DNA from: Scleromitrula shiraiana
Lineage: Eukaryota > Ascomycota > Leotiomycetes > Helotiales > Sclerotiniaceae
Direction of reading: 5' to 3'
Assembly: GCA_028455995.1 (NCBI GenBank)
Contig: JABELC010000006.1
Coordinates: forward strand, 2,356,001 to 2,420,000
Length of the DNA stretch: 64,000 nucleotides
Shown: in pieces, positions 34,675 to 46,207 of the stretch
Layout: each line of letters starts with the position of its first letter
How positions within the stretch are numbered: the stretch's first letter is position 1
The notes under the pieces: model-generated
What the model saw: the letters and a program-made list of their open reading frames with translations, nothing else
Told to the model about the DNA's origin: nothing
Databases searched by the model: none
Position numbers and translations under genes: made by a program

Positions 34675-36684
34675 AATGTGCTCAAAATCCACAGCAGTAT
34701 CATTCAATGCGTGAACAAAGGGACCATCTTTTCAGCAAACGGATATAATGGCAGGATGAAGATGATAAAGGACAATCTGACCTTCAAAGTATCATCCTTG
34801 GAGCAACATTTTGAACGGCGTCGGGATATCAGGAGGCCCAGGTGATAGACTGGGATCTTATTGGTGCTTGAAATAAACCGAATGTACGTAGGAAGTCGTC
34901 TTCATATTCCCAGCAAAATGGTTTGGATTTCAACTGCGCGTGAGATCCAAATGAACCTCAACTATAGCTTCGTCAGAGTGCTTTAGCAAAAAATTATATA
35001 CGGAATAGTGGGTACATTGTAATTTTAGTAAATATGGTATGATGATTCAAGGTTACTACGAAGAAGTTTAGTTCAATTAGATCAATATACTAACCTGAAT
35101 TAGTAGTAATAAAAATTGAAATATTCTATAAAAACTTAGTAAAAATATTTTTTATATATTTAATTAAATTAAATATAATAATTAAAACTTACTAACTTGA
35201 TTTCAATATTTAAGTTAATTTTTATTTTTCTAAATTAAATTTAATTTGTTAACTATCATGATAGTAGTAGTAATTATATAAAAATTATTTAAATTCAAGT
35301 TCAAGTTCAAACTTGAAGTTTTTTATGTTAACATTGAAAATCATATAATTCTTAATCCGGCTTCAAGTTAGTTTTTAGTCTTTACTTTTTTGTTCCGTAT
35401 GTACTAGTAACTTCTTGTTAAATTGATTTGATAGTAGCAACGTTTATTCGGGAATTGCGGCGGGTCCGCGGATAATACCGCGGATGATCATGATACCGCG
35501 TATAGAAAAACGAAGTCCCTGGCATGCGGATCCACTGCTGTACCGGATTGTTGAACCGGCCGGGCACGCTAATCTAATTAAGCTCACCGCCTTTATTTTA
35601 AGTTGAGATCCTAATCAGGAAGATCATAATCAAGAGTATTATAATAAAGATATTAAATAGTAAAACTTTTAATACTAGTACTACTAGTAGTAGGCTGAGT
35701 ACTCACTAGTAGACTACTACTAGTAGTAAATTAAAATAAACTTACTAGTATTGAAATTTCAAGTTAGTACTAGTATGAAATAATAAAAACATCATGATAC
35801 TAGTACTACTACTACTAGTAGTAGTAGCAGTATAAAATACTAAATAAATTTCAACTTGAACTTGAAGTTGTTAATTACTAGTACTAGTACTAGTATCATA
35901 CTACCTAGTAGTAGTATTTCAGAAAACAAAAAAGTAAAAAATAATCACTCAGACTGGCATGTAGTACTACTAGTAACTTTGAAATACTAGTATTTATTTT
36001 TCAGGTTGAAATACTATGATAAATCAAATTAATTACTATCATGCTCAGACTGCTAGTACTAGTAGTAGTAGTACAAGTTACTATTATTAAAAAATACATT
36101 TTAATATTTCTATTACTAGTATTATTAGTAGTATAAAGTTTACTAAAAATTATAAAATTCAATTAAAGATTTAAGTTAAATAAATTAAAAAAGTTCAAAT
36201 TGAATGATCATTGAATAAACTTGAATTCAAATTAAATAAATTTAATGATAATCATTATATTAACTTGAAAGTTTATTTATTTTTTTGAAATACTACTACT
36301 ACTACTAGTAGTACTAGTACTAGTATATTTTGAAAAAATAATGAAAATCTAAATTTAAATTCTCAATATGATAATTAATTATCTTCAAGTTACTACTACT
36401 AGTAGTACTAGTAATAAACTTTGAAAATGAAAAAATAATAATAAAAATAATCATTTATTATGATACTTTCAAGATGAAGTTAAATTTTCAATATAATATT
36501 ACTAGTAATAGTAAGAATCAACTTGAAACTGAAGTAAATATAAATTTTTATTAATTATATTTTTTGAGTTCAAAAAATTTAGTTTTCACAAAAATACTAT
36601 ATTTTATTTAATAACTTATCTATATTATAAAAGTATTAAATATTTTATATATAAACTTATTTCAAGTTATTATAAACATCTTGT
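34675..36684. repeat. AT-rich low-complexity block with a GC-rich islet
   Basis: From about 35035 to 36680 the sequence is almost wholly A+T broken by repeated ACTAGT-centred (CTA)n/(TAG)n strings. A GC-rich islet at about 35440-35600 contains the palindrome CCGCGGATAATACCGCGG and the string GGATCCACTGCTG, which matches the terminus of the inverted-repeat element at 54514. I find no open frame and no terminal repeats for the block as a whole. It looks like decayed repetitive DNA. Confidence 0.65.
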
Positions 36685-36990
36685 TTATACTGCCAGATAG
36701 AAGGGCGAAGACTTTTTATAGCCTCCGCAAGTAAATATCTTTTGATTGATTTGTTGCCAGTCATCAGTTGTCAATTTGATGCCACAAGGTTGCCATGGAT
36801 TATCACCAGGGTCTGGTAGATTTGTCTCCAGCAGCAAAAACCACGGGCTTTTCGCCCAATACGCTCTCGGTTCCATGCGATCAAACTCTTCACCGGTCAG
36901 ATTGTGGTCTTACAGATCAAATGAGAATGGATTGGGACTGGGGGAATGAATGCTCTTGGATTGGTTTGTGGTTCTGCAGGCCGGCATTAG
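36685..36990 (-). pseudogene. Gene fragment cut at the edge of the AT-rich block
   Basis: A minus-strand frame of about 100 codons with coding-like composition: LTGEEFDRMEPRAYWAKSPW, then LETNLPDPGDNPWQP, IKLTTDDWQQINQKIFTC and GGYKKSSPFYLAV before TAA at 36687-36685. An in-frame TAA sits at 36912-36910, with similar-quality sequence upstream (RTTNQSKSIHSPSPNPFSF). The frame ends exactly where the AT-rich block begins. I do not recognise the family; it is presumably the remnant of a larger gene. Confidence 0.4.
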
Positions 36991-37189
36991 CGCTTAGCTG
37001 AATTTTACATTAAGTCCATTTCCTTTTATTTTTCTCTGATGTGCCATCCTTTTTGTCCCGTCCCTCCTTGTCTTGCATTGATTGTCGAGTTACTAACGTC
37101 AAGCCTGGTGACTACCACAGACCAGACCGAAGTCAATCTATTCTATCAGAGTCGTTGGTGTCACTCCACAGCACAATATCACATCCACC

Positions 37190-39165
37190 ATGGCCTCTCT
37201 CGACAAACAGGACGACGTAGTTTACTCGTCAAGAGAATCTCCAGCTGAAGAGCCTATCGGTGCCAATGAGGTAGAGAAAGCAGAATTTGATATCGATGAT
37301 GAAGGAGTTGTCGTAGCAGAGAAGTGGAGGGGTACCCGTGCCGACCAGCAAGATATGGAAGTCTTGGGAAAGAAGCAAGTCTTACGTGTATGTTGATCAA
37401 TGTCTTCGCACAGAGAATTTGTGATATTAACTTTTGGTAGCGAAACTTCAAATTCTTGACTATGTTGGGATTCGCAAGTACTGTCATGGCTAGTTGGGAG
37501 TTGTTACTTCCGTGAGTAACATCTTAATTTAGGATATGATTAATGTGTAAAATAATGAACTCTTACACGATGATAGTATGTTCACATTCTGTTTGGACGA
37601 TGGAGGACCTGCCAATATGTTCTGGGGTTTCATTGTTGCATCTGGAGGTATGAGTTTGGTATACGCGAGTATCGCTGAAATGGCCTCAATGTCAGTTCAT
37701 CTCCAACCTCATAAGAGGTTCCCTTACACTTCCTCTGGCAATTGCACTAACAAGAAAATGTCAGTTCACCCACTGCTGGAGGACAATACCATTGGGTTTC
37801 AGAATTCGCACCACCCAAGATTCAAAAGTTTCTTAGTTATCTTGTCGGTATGTAGTGACTTTCCCAAGTAGTATCGTGCATCCGTGGACTAACTAGGCTT
37901 TTAGGATGGCTTTGCGCAATCGGCTGGCAGGACTATCTCGCTGGTGTGTGTTTCATGATTGCTGGTATTATTCAAGGTCTCATTGCTCTCAACGTTGCCG
38001 ACTATGTTTGGCAAGCTTACCACACTACCCTTCTCACCATTGCGGTTATCTTTTTCTCCATTGTCTTCAACACAACTTTGGCTGAGCGTCTCCCACTTAT
38101 TGAGGGTGTTATCTTAATCCTACATCTCATCGGTATATTTGTTATCATCATCCCTCTCTGGGTTATGGCACCCCGCGCCACATCAGATATTCTCCTTCAA
38201 TTCACCAATGCAGGAGATTGGTCAAGCAAAGGATTGTCTGCTATGGTTGGTCTAACCGCGCCTATGAGTACATTGGTTGGTTACGATTGTTCTGCTCATA
38301 TGTGTAAGTGACTCCCGACAGTCTGCAAACCAAAACGACTGTTCTAATCAACTGTAGCCGAAGAAATTCAAGATGCATCAACCACGCTGCCCAGAGCTCT
38401 GATGTGGTCCGTCGTGCCTAACGCTATTATGACTTTTGTCTTGATACTCACCTTAATTTTCTGTATGGGCGACCAAGACGCTATCATGGCTTCTGTAACC
38501 GGACAACCTTGGATCCAAGTTATCTTCAACGCCACCCAAAGCTACGCTGCGACTAACGTCATGTGTGCGGTTGTTATCATCTTACTTCTATCTTGCTGTA
38601 TTAGTGAAGTAGCTACTGCTTCCAGACAAATTTGGTCATTTGGAAGAGACCGCGGTCTCCCTGGTTCCGTATGGTTATCAAAGGTAACTTTATATTGCCC
38701 TCTGCATAATTATTGATTTTCTGACTTTTGTATTAGATTACACCCGGTCAAAATATCCCTCTCCGCGCAGTCTGCGTTTCGATCGTTGTCACCTGCTTGA
38801 TCTCCTTGATTAATCTTGGTTCCAGTGTTGCACTTAACGCCATCAACTCCCTTGGTGTTGTCTCCCTTCTATCATCCTACTTCATCACCATCAGTTGTCT
38901 TATCTGGAGACGTATGCAAGGACCATTGCCACCACACAGATGGTCTCTAGGAAAGTATGGTATGGCCATCAATATTGGAGCCTTGATCTTCCTTACCCCA
39001 ATTTGGTTCTTTGCCTTCTGGCCTATTTCTCTTCCCGTCACGGCTGAAAACATGAATTGGTCATCAGCCATGTTTGGTGGTACTGTTGGCGTTTCACTCA
39101 TTTACTACCACTGGAAGGCGAAGTACGTCTACACCGGACCTGTCACTCTTACCAAGAGAGATTAG
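37190..39165 (+). CDS. APC-superfamily amino-acid/GABA/choline-type permease
   Basis: Seven exons (37190-37387, 37441-37511, 37577-37690, 37765-37847, 37905-38303, 38358-38683, 38737-39165) give 539 residues and about 12 membrane helices. Hydrophilic N-terminus of about 70 residues, then FKFLTMLGFASTVMASWELL, GPANMFWGFIVASGGMSLVY with SIAEMASISPTAGGQYHWVS across intron 3 (the APC consensus in helix 2-3), GWLCAIGWQDYLAG, GYDCSAHMSEEIQDASTTLP across intron 5 (typical of fungal GABA/choline permeases of the Uga4/Hnm1 group), SRQIWSFGRDRGLPGS, and a late LPPHRWSLGKYGMAINIGAL. The start has a good context (CACCATGG). Substrate within amino acids, GABA, choline and related amines cannot be decided from sequence. 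Confidence 0.92.
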
Positions 39166-40036
39166 AGATGTTCGAATTTTATTATCATTCGTTAAATGAA
39201 TTTCTATTAATGTACACAATATATCACTCATTCCACGGTGTCCGATAAGAATTAGAATGGATACTAAGCTAATGCACACAATTTCACAACCTAAATGTAA
39301 TGATGGTGCTTGGGCTTAAGAAACGTAATCGAACTACCTCTCTTGGTCAACATCAAATATGATGCTGACATTCTGAGCTTATTGGGATTGTGAACGTCCC
39401 ATTCAGCTCACATACAATCAGCATGAATTTAATGTCATATCAATGTTTATGTTGTATACAGAGACAGACACTCGAAGCAAACGTATCTGGATCTGTGTTT
39501 CTAACAGGCAATTGGAAAATGATGGGCTCAACTCTTGCCACTCCGCTCTATCACTTCCATCATAATTCATTTATTGGCAAAAAGTCCTTGATCAGGAAAT
39601 AAAATACGTTTTATCTCAAATATTTGACATTTGAAAGTGGGGCCATGATTAGATATCTATGACAAACCAATCCTTGCTATGGTGATATCAATGGTCTGTG
39701 TTCACTCTCTTGATCCCTTAAGTAAGAAAAGGGACTTTTATTAGTACGGGTAGGATACTCTCCCGTCTCGGGCAAAGATCAATTTGCGGATCATGAATTT
39801 TTGCCGGAAGATGGGTTTTCCTTGTTTAGCCCCCTTGCATACTATGTGGAGCCAACCTGTCACTATCTACGAAGTACCGATTAAACTTTTTGGGGAAAAT
39901 ATTCGTAGACGAAATTCAAGGATGATGCATGTGAGAACCAATGTTTAGTGAGAACCAATGTTTAGTGTGAACGTTCAACTGTTCTAAGAAACGCTGTTGA
40001 GATGGCGGCTACTTCGTTATCTGAGAAAATGTTACC
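39166..40036. other. Intergenic
   Basis: 3' flank of the permease. A 17-bp direct duplication (unit GTGAGAACCAATGTTTA) lies at about 39929-39963. No gene seen. Confidence 0.55.
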
Positions 40037-41109
40037 TCAAACTCCATTCTTTGTTATCCTCTCTTGTCTTGCTTTCTTAACAGCCGGGTCAACTTCGTCA
40101 ACCTCCTTTCTCGCAACCGCCAGCTCTGATCTTAACTCCGCCAAGAAGTTAATACTAAAATCCAATTCTGCCAAAATCTCGGTTGTATACACTTCCAAAT
40201 TATGGTGTCCCTGAATTTCCTCTCCAGTATCCACCTCCGCCAATTGTCTGTGCTGCTCTTGAACGTTGTATTTCGTTTCCTCTATACTTCGTTCCAATAC
40301 ATAACTTTATCGGAGCATTCTTCATCTTCCCATCGTTTGTGTTCGTCAACCTTCCACGGATCACGAGTGGCTTGAAATGCATTGACATCGAAGTTGTCCG
40401 GCCATCCATTTTCGCGATAAAATCGAGCATATGCGTCCCCATCGTATGATTCAGATTCTAGCCCTCCAGGTCTCCATTGCAGATTCTTGTGTCTGTTGAT
40501 AAAATCGCGAAGAACATGTTTGGCTGATCTGGAGAGATTTAGATCCAATTAAAGATAGTTATCTCCGTCTTCTAGGGGTTCGATTTCTTAGATAGCGGGA
40601 TCTATATTCTCAAAATATCGGAGGGTCCAACTCTTATCTGTGTAGTAAGTCACTATGTTTAAGATCATAATTGAGCTGTCTTAACCATTCCAGTCGCTCA
40701 AACAAATATAGTCCGGCAACATGTACTTTCCTTCCCATTCATTATAGCCTCCCAGAATACCGTTATCTTTCTCAAAAGCAAAATAAGGATCTTCTCGATC
40801 GACCAGAGCCCAATATTTTCTATAATACAAGAAGATTCCTTTCAGCACAAATCCACTTCTATCCCAATCATCCTTCTGCTCAACCTCCTCAACATATGGC
40901 AACATCTCCATTATTTGTATTACTCTTTCCGAGACATCTAACTCGCTAGCCAAGGATGTATTGATAGAGGGATTCACATTCGGGTGATACGAAAAGCTCG
41001 ATTGATTAAAATAACCCATTTGCGCAAACGATTCATAAAATTCTGTCACGAGAGCCACAACCTCCTCATGAGATTCAGGATTCAAACATTCGTCAACAGA
41101 TATCGACAT
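40037..41109 (-). pseudogene. Broken conserved hypothetical gene (three in-frame TAA and one frameshift)
   Basis: Starting at ATG 41109 the minus strand encodes VDECLNPESHEEVVALVTEF, LDVSERVIQIMEMLPYVEE, LKGIFLYYRKYWALVDRED and YICLSDWNG. TAA codons at 40683-40681, 40590-40588 and 40551-40549 interrupt, but the same frame carries on with coding-like sequence (KSWTLRYFENIDPAI; EIEPLEDGDNYL; SRSAKHVLRDFINRHKNLQW; FYRENGWPDNF; SDKVMYWNEV). After TAG at about 40284 the frame shifts by one and continues as EETKYNVQEQHRQLAE and a coiled-coil-like segment to 40037. Total about 355 codons. I recognise it only as a fungal hypothetical family with a DWNG region; a link to Smi1/Knr4-like proteins is a guess. 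Decayed gene is the simplest reading. Confidence 0.65.
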
Positions 41110-41245
41110 ACTACTTTCGTACAATTTCGAAAAATCCAGAAGATTTAGAAGAGATATCTTAGCTGTCTCGATAATATCAGAGGAATACCTGTTGGAATTC
41201 GCTTAAACTCAATCATGATAAAAAGACTTCGATTTTTTATCGATA

Positions 41246-41938
41246 TGGTCCGCCCCATTCGGCAATATGCCCCATTTGTAAATCGGCCTACTCCATTGAT
41301 CAATCGAACTTCATTGCCGAATAGAACATCCCATTACTCAATCGGCTAGTTCATTGATTAATAAATAGTTTTGAAGATACTAGTATATTTTTTAAAAATT
41401 TTTATTTTAAATTAGACTTTATTTATCAACTTGAATAAAAAAATCAATAATAAAGAAATCAATAATAAAAAGACTCGAATTTATTAGTAACATAAAATCT
41501 AAAATTGATGATATAATTAAATTAAATAAAGAATAATGAAATAAGTAAATTAAGAAAATACTACTAATAATTAAATAAAGAATAATTATTAATAAATAAA
41601 AAAATAATTCAATTACAAAAATAATTTGATAAAAAAATATATAAAATCATGATGATTGTTTTTTTTATTTATTTATACTACTAGTACTAGTAGTAGTATT
41701 TAAGAATTTTAAAAATTTAATTTACTACTAGTAGTAACTATATTCTTATTTTTAAAAATATTATTAAAGTTAATAATATCGATATCGTGAATTTAATCCG
41801 AGTCTTAAGCTAATGAATTAATAGAATGCTTTATTCAACAATTTGAAAATCTGATTGATCAATAAAGTAAGTTGATTTATCAATAGAATGATCGACTCGG
41901 ATTTGTAAATGAGCGATATTGCCGAATGGAGCGGACCA
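41246..41938. mobile_element. MITE-like element with 39-bp terminal inverted repeats and GATA target duplication
   Basis: Left end starts TGGTCCGCCCCATTCGGCAA; the right end (41900-41938) is its inverted complement with about 33 of 39 positions matching. Directly outside both ends is GATA (41242-41245 and 41939-41942), a putative 4-bp target-site duplication. The 693-bp interior is AT-rich, has no open frame, and contains weaker inverted similarity inside the ends (ATTGATCAATC, AACTT) and ACTAGT strings. It is non-autonomous, and the class is unknown to me. Confidence 0.8.
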
Positions 41939-42621
41939 GATATAAAGAAAATAGTATTTATAATAAATAAATTTCAAGTTGTTTATAGAATATTAATAAA
42001 AGACTTGATTTTTATATATAAGTTTCTATGAAAATCAATCTTTTCATTATAACATTATGATTTGAAAAAATAAATACTAGTACTACTAGTAAATAAAAAA
42101 ATAGATTTTTATAATGATTCAAGTTCTCAGACTATTAAATTAACTATTGAAATTACTAGTACTAGTATTTTTATCGAAAAAAAAATCAAAATCTATATTT
42201 AAAAGAATAAATATAAACTTTTAGTATTACTAGTAGTAGTACTAGTAATTTATATTTTTTTCAATAATAAAATATTCAAGTTATCTTAATTCACAATAAA
42301 ATTAGTAGTTTTACAACAAGTTATCAAATTGATCAAAAAAAAGAATTAATTATTGAATTGATCAAATTTGAAAAAAGAATTTCAAGTTCAAGTTCTACTA
42401 CTAGTAGTACTCTAAAAAAAATATAAAAAGCAAATCACTGGCCCGGGCAAATTGCTACTGGCATTGATCTTTCTTTTTTTGAGTAATCCGAGTCACTGCT
42501 TTGAAGTAATTTCTTTTAAAAATTTGATTAGTAATTAGTAGATAATTGATTCTTTTTTTTCATTGATTTAATAAATAATTCATCATGATTGTTAATTTTG
42601 ATATTTTTATTAATTTTAATA
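41939..42621. repeat. AT-rich low-complexity block
   Basis: Continuation of the AT-rich region with ACTAGT/(TAG)n strings and one short GC-richer patch (CACTGGCCCGGGCAAATTGC near 42437). No gene. Confidence 0.6.
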
Positions 42622-42703
42622 CTAGCATTTTACTAAAATTAATATTACTAGTAAAAATGAAAAAATATTTTTATATAAAAAAAGTTTTTTTTGATAAATA
42701 AAT

Positions 42704-42955
42704 TTATTTATCGGAAATATTTTGTTTATATTGATGAACTTGAAAAAGCGAAATCTTTTTATAGATATTAAGCGAAGTCCGATGAATATTATGAGAGTAG
42801 CCAAAAGATGGGGAAGGAATAATGTAAGATGACCAAGACAAGAATAGGTCATTTTCTTTTCCAGTCACGTCGTGGCTGAGACGGCGGATCTTGTTGATCA
42901 TGAATATTCTTAAGAGTGGAGTGTTCTCAGATGAATCTGGGAAGGCTGTCGCCAT
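42704..42955 (-). pseudogene. Possible 5' gene fragment entering the AT-rich block
   Basis: Begins ATG 42955 with MATAFPDSSENTPLLR and reads 83 codons. The second half turns into the Lys/Ile/Asn/Tyr composition of the AT-rich block, as if a gene start had been cut off by it. An overlapping frame has a hydrophobic stretch (LTLFLPHLLATLIIFIGL). No family recognised; weak call. Confidence 0.25.
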
Positions 42956-43572
42956 ATGTTTTGGTTGACTTGGTCGGAATATTAGAGAGGGTATAGTTAT
43001 GTTTCAATGGCTGATCTCCTAGCTGGAGATCCTTCATGGTGCAAATAGAGAGCGAGTTCGAACGTAGGTAAGTAATATGAGTAAAAAGTATGTGAAAGAA
43101 AACCCGATATATCTTAGTAGAATTTCTTGGTTTATATCAGTGAGTATATCTGCGAAGTGCTAATTTTCAAAACTCTTCACGCGAACCTTTTCTTCCTTAT
43201 CTTTCCTATTTCGTGGTCAATAGCAATTTTGTTTTCCTGCCTAGATTTTCACTTATTTTGTATCCATCAGTGATGAATAGTTAATCAAGTCAACTGTAGT
43301 AATGAACTTAAAGACATAGGATTTCAAGGTTAGCTCAAACAAGAATCATGAAAATCACCTTGGTCCGGATTAGTCTAATCCCCTAGCCTAATAAGCTACA
43401 CCTGCCACTTTCATTAGCAGGAGGCCAGACATGTATATCGAATCATCGATAATACAAATCTGTTTTCATTAAAGAGTATGATTCTCGAGAATGGGTACTG
43501 GTTGGTATGCATTGATGAAGAATTTTCAGGCAACATTTCGTTCACTATTGTACATGAATCAAATCTCTTACC
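42956..43572. other. Intergenic
   Basis: No gene seen; flank of the epoxide-hydrolase-like gene. Confidence 0.55.
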
Positions 43573-44751
43573 TCACCCATCCGTTTCGAAAAAATTCGCA
43601 AGAATCTTATTCGTCTCATCCTTTTTCTCTAACATGATCCAATGTCCAGCAGATATCTCCTTCACCGTCAAGTTGAGTACAAATGGCCGCATTTGCGTTG
43701 GAAAGTCCGCCGATTTGCTGATTACCATTTGAGATGTGACCATCAGTGTAGATTGTTTGACAATGCTGTTTTCCTTTGGTAAAGCTGTTCATTCCAAGTG
43801 GTCAGTATTTATGCATGCATTTCTAAAAACATATTAAGGATCATTCATTACCTTCTTCGTCAGCTCGGTTGATGTCGTGTAATTGACTTGTATACCAATT
43901 CTTTGCTGCACCAAAGCCTCCATTCTCAACCGAGAAGAATTCTTGAAATTTCAAAATTTGCTAGGAATGAAAAGTATCAGTTTTCTCGAACAACGATTTT
44001 CATCAAATTGGTGCAATTCACCTCATTAGTTACCCAGCTGTCAAAATCCACCTTACGGCTTTCCTCTAGAAGCTTCCTAAACCCTCCTGTAGCGCCCATA
44101 ATTCCCCTTTGCACTTCCGGGTTATTTGAATAAAACATCGACATCACCGAAAATGGCTAAGTTTTGCATTAGCAACTCATTCAATCAACCCGACTTAAAC
44201 AACGATCTTACATTCTTATCCATCAGTTCCACTCCATCCTCTTCGTCCATCAACAACTGATATCCAAAGACTTCATACCCAGATGTTTCCTTCAAGACCT
44301 TGTTTAGATTTTTCACAAATTCAAATGTGAAGCCGCTTCCTGGTGATGTATATCCCACATCCAAGAACGCCAACTTGATAAGAAGATCCGGAAAATAATT
44401 AACTAGTCGAGAAAGTAAAGATGATCCCCAATCATGACCTACTCCAATCACACTATCGATAGATTCGTGACCAAGGAGTTCCTTGATATCATGTACCATA
44501 TTTTTGAATTTGTATTTTTCAATCTCGAGAGGTTTTGATGTGGCGCCATAGCCAAGAAGATCTGGGGCTACAATCCCGTATCCTTTGTGTGAGAAATACG
44601 AAATCTGAGCTTCCCAGTCGTGAGCACCCGATGGAAATCCATGAAGAAATAGGATATAGGGTTGAGATGAACTGGGTGGGATGTGGACATATGAATATGA
44701 CAACGAGCGAGATGTCAGGTAAGTCTTTCGGAGATAGTTTGATAATGCCAT
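43573..44751 (-). CDS. Epoxide-hydrolase-like alpha/beta hydrolase
   Basis: Four exons (44751-44212, 44156-44022, 43960-43852, 43784-43573) give 331 residues. The oxyanion motif is FLHGFPSGAHDWEAQI at about residues 36-50 and the nucleophile elbow is GVGHDWGSSLLS at about residue 105, with Asp as nucleophile as in soluble epoxide hydrolases and haloalkane dehalogenases. The lid region spans FEFVKNLNKVLKETSGYEVF and FSVMSMFYSNNPEVQRG. The C-terminal catalytic His is in ISAGHWIMLEKKDETNKIL. APDLLGYGATSKP after the first strand is the common fungal wording. The epoxide-opening reaction is inferred from motifs; the natural substrate is unknown. Cytosolic by lack of signal peptide. Intact. Confidence 0.9.
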
Positions 44752-46207
44752 CTTCTTAATGAGATGTTGATTTGAAAAAATAAAGTTAGGGATATTGTGA
44801 GTGAACGGAATCTTTTATATGTGGTATGTCATTACGAAAAACGCTCCGATGTTGTGTGACACCCCGCTCTTCCCGGCTTACAGTATTACCATTGCTGTAC
44901 GTACATCCATCTATATCCAGCCAGTGGTAGAGCTCCGCAAATTTCGGATCTCAACTTGAGTAAATCCGACAAGATATGTACTGTGTTTTATATTTCCATG
45001 GAAATGAGGTGTCGAGCTGTTCAAATTCTGAATGTGCATTCGGCTTCCATACAATCAAATATGTATATTCAATATCAAAAGTAGTTGAATGCCTGTATTT
45101 GAAATAGACAATCATACGGTAATAAGTCAAAATGTATTAAGGCGCAAAGAAAAAGAAGAAGACTTGATCAGCACCACGATATCATCTCTGGGATAAACAA
45201 TCTTCACCAAATTAGATAAACTCATCCAATCTTTGAATTTATGAAAGAGACAGTTCAAATCTTCTTAATTATGTTCTTGAAATCAGAAACGCACATATCA
45301 GTTAGTTAGATTCCATTCGAAGCAGCGATAGCAGAGTTGAAGTTTTCTCTATTATCTCGAAGTTTAGTTCAGTGTTCAATTTCTTCCACCTTCAGAATAT
45401 GGATATCAGAGATCATTTACGAGCACTCTGCATTTAACAACCGCATCAGACAGAGACTAGTGATTATAATACAAGAAACTACCTCGAGTACGAAACACCT
45501 CTACTAGTACTTATAAATTTTCAAATCATTATTTAATCTTTAAATTTTAATAGCAAATATTTCAATATAAAAATAATTTATATTTAAAATCTTAAAGAAT
45601 TTTATAAATAATCAATTGATTCATTTACGTCGACGCAAGAGGTGATTTGTACAAAATCATCGATTTTGAGGGTTTTTCGGTAATTTGCGCGTGCTTTAAT
45701 TTTAATTTAACCGAGTACAAATCAAACCTCTTGTACCTTGACAAATAATTTTTAATTTATTACTATAACTATATATCGTGTCTTTAAATAGTTTGTCGAT
45801 TCTGCTCCTACAGTGCAAAGCAAGTTGAATAGCTCTTCTTGTACTATCAAGTTCTCCACATGATGATCCATTCTCGATTCCTTCTCGTCCATAGATTGTG
45901 CCTCCGCACGTATAAGAATTTAATAGACATATGGCAGAACTAGATCGACAAGAAGTGCTCAATCCACAGGACAAATTTTGTGTGTAGGCTAATCATAAAT
46001 TAGAACAAGGCATTATCTACTGTACATAGTGTCTACTGTAAACAAAGATCGAAATTCAATCAACGGAATATTTCTGAATAAAAATTGAACAAAAGATGAG
46101 CAAAGGATGTACATGTATTCAACAACTGATCAATATGACTATAAAGATGGCTCCAAATTCCGACTATAATCAATCTTCATTCATACACAAATATAAACAC
46201 AAACAAA
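44752..46207. other. Intergenic with a short AT-rich stretch
   Basis: AT-rich at about 45490-45610. A minus-strand frame at 45702-45960 (SYTCGGTIYGREGIENGSSC; RRAIQLALHCRSRIDKLF) looks slightly coding-like but has no ATG and no family I can name, so it is mentioned only. Confidence 0.45.

Noticed and set aside
45702..45974. Minus-strand frame resembling the end of a transcription factor
   Set aside because: No ATG, no Zn2Cys6 motif, and the resemblance is too vague to name.
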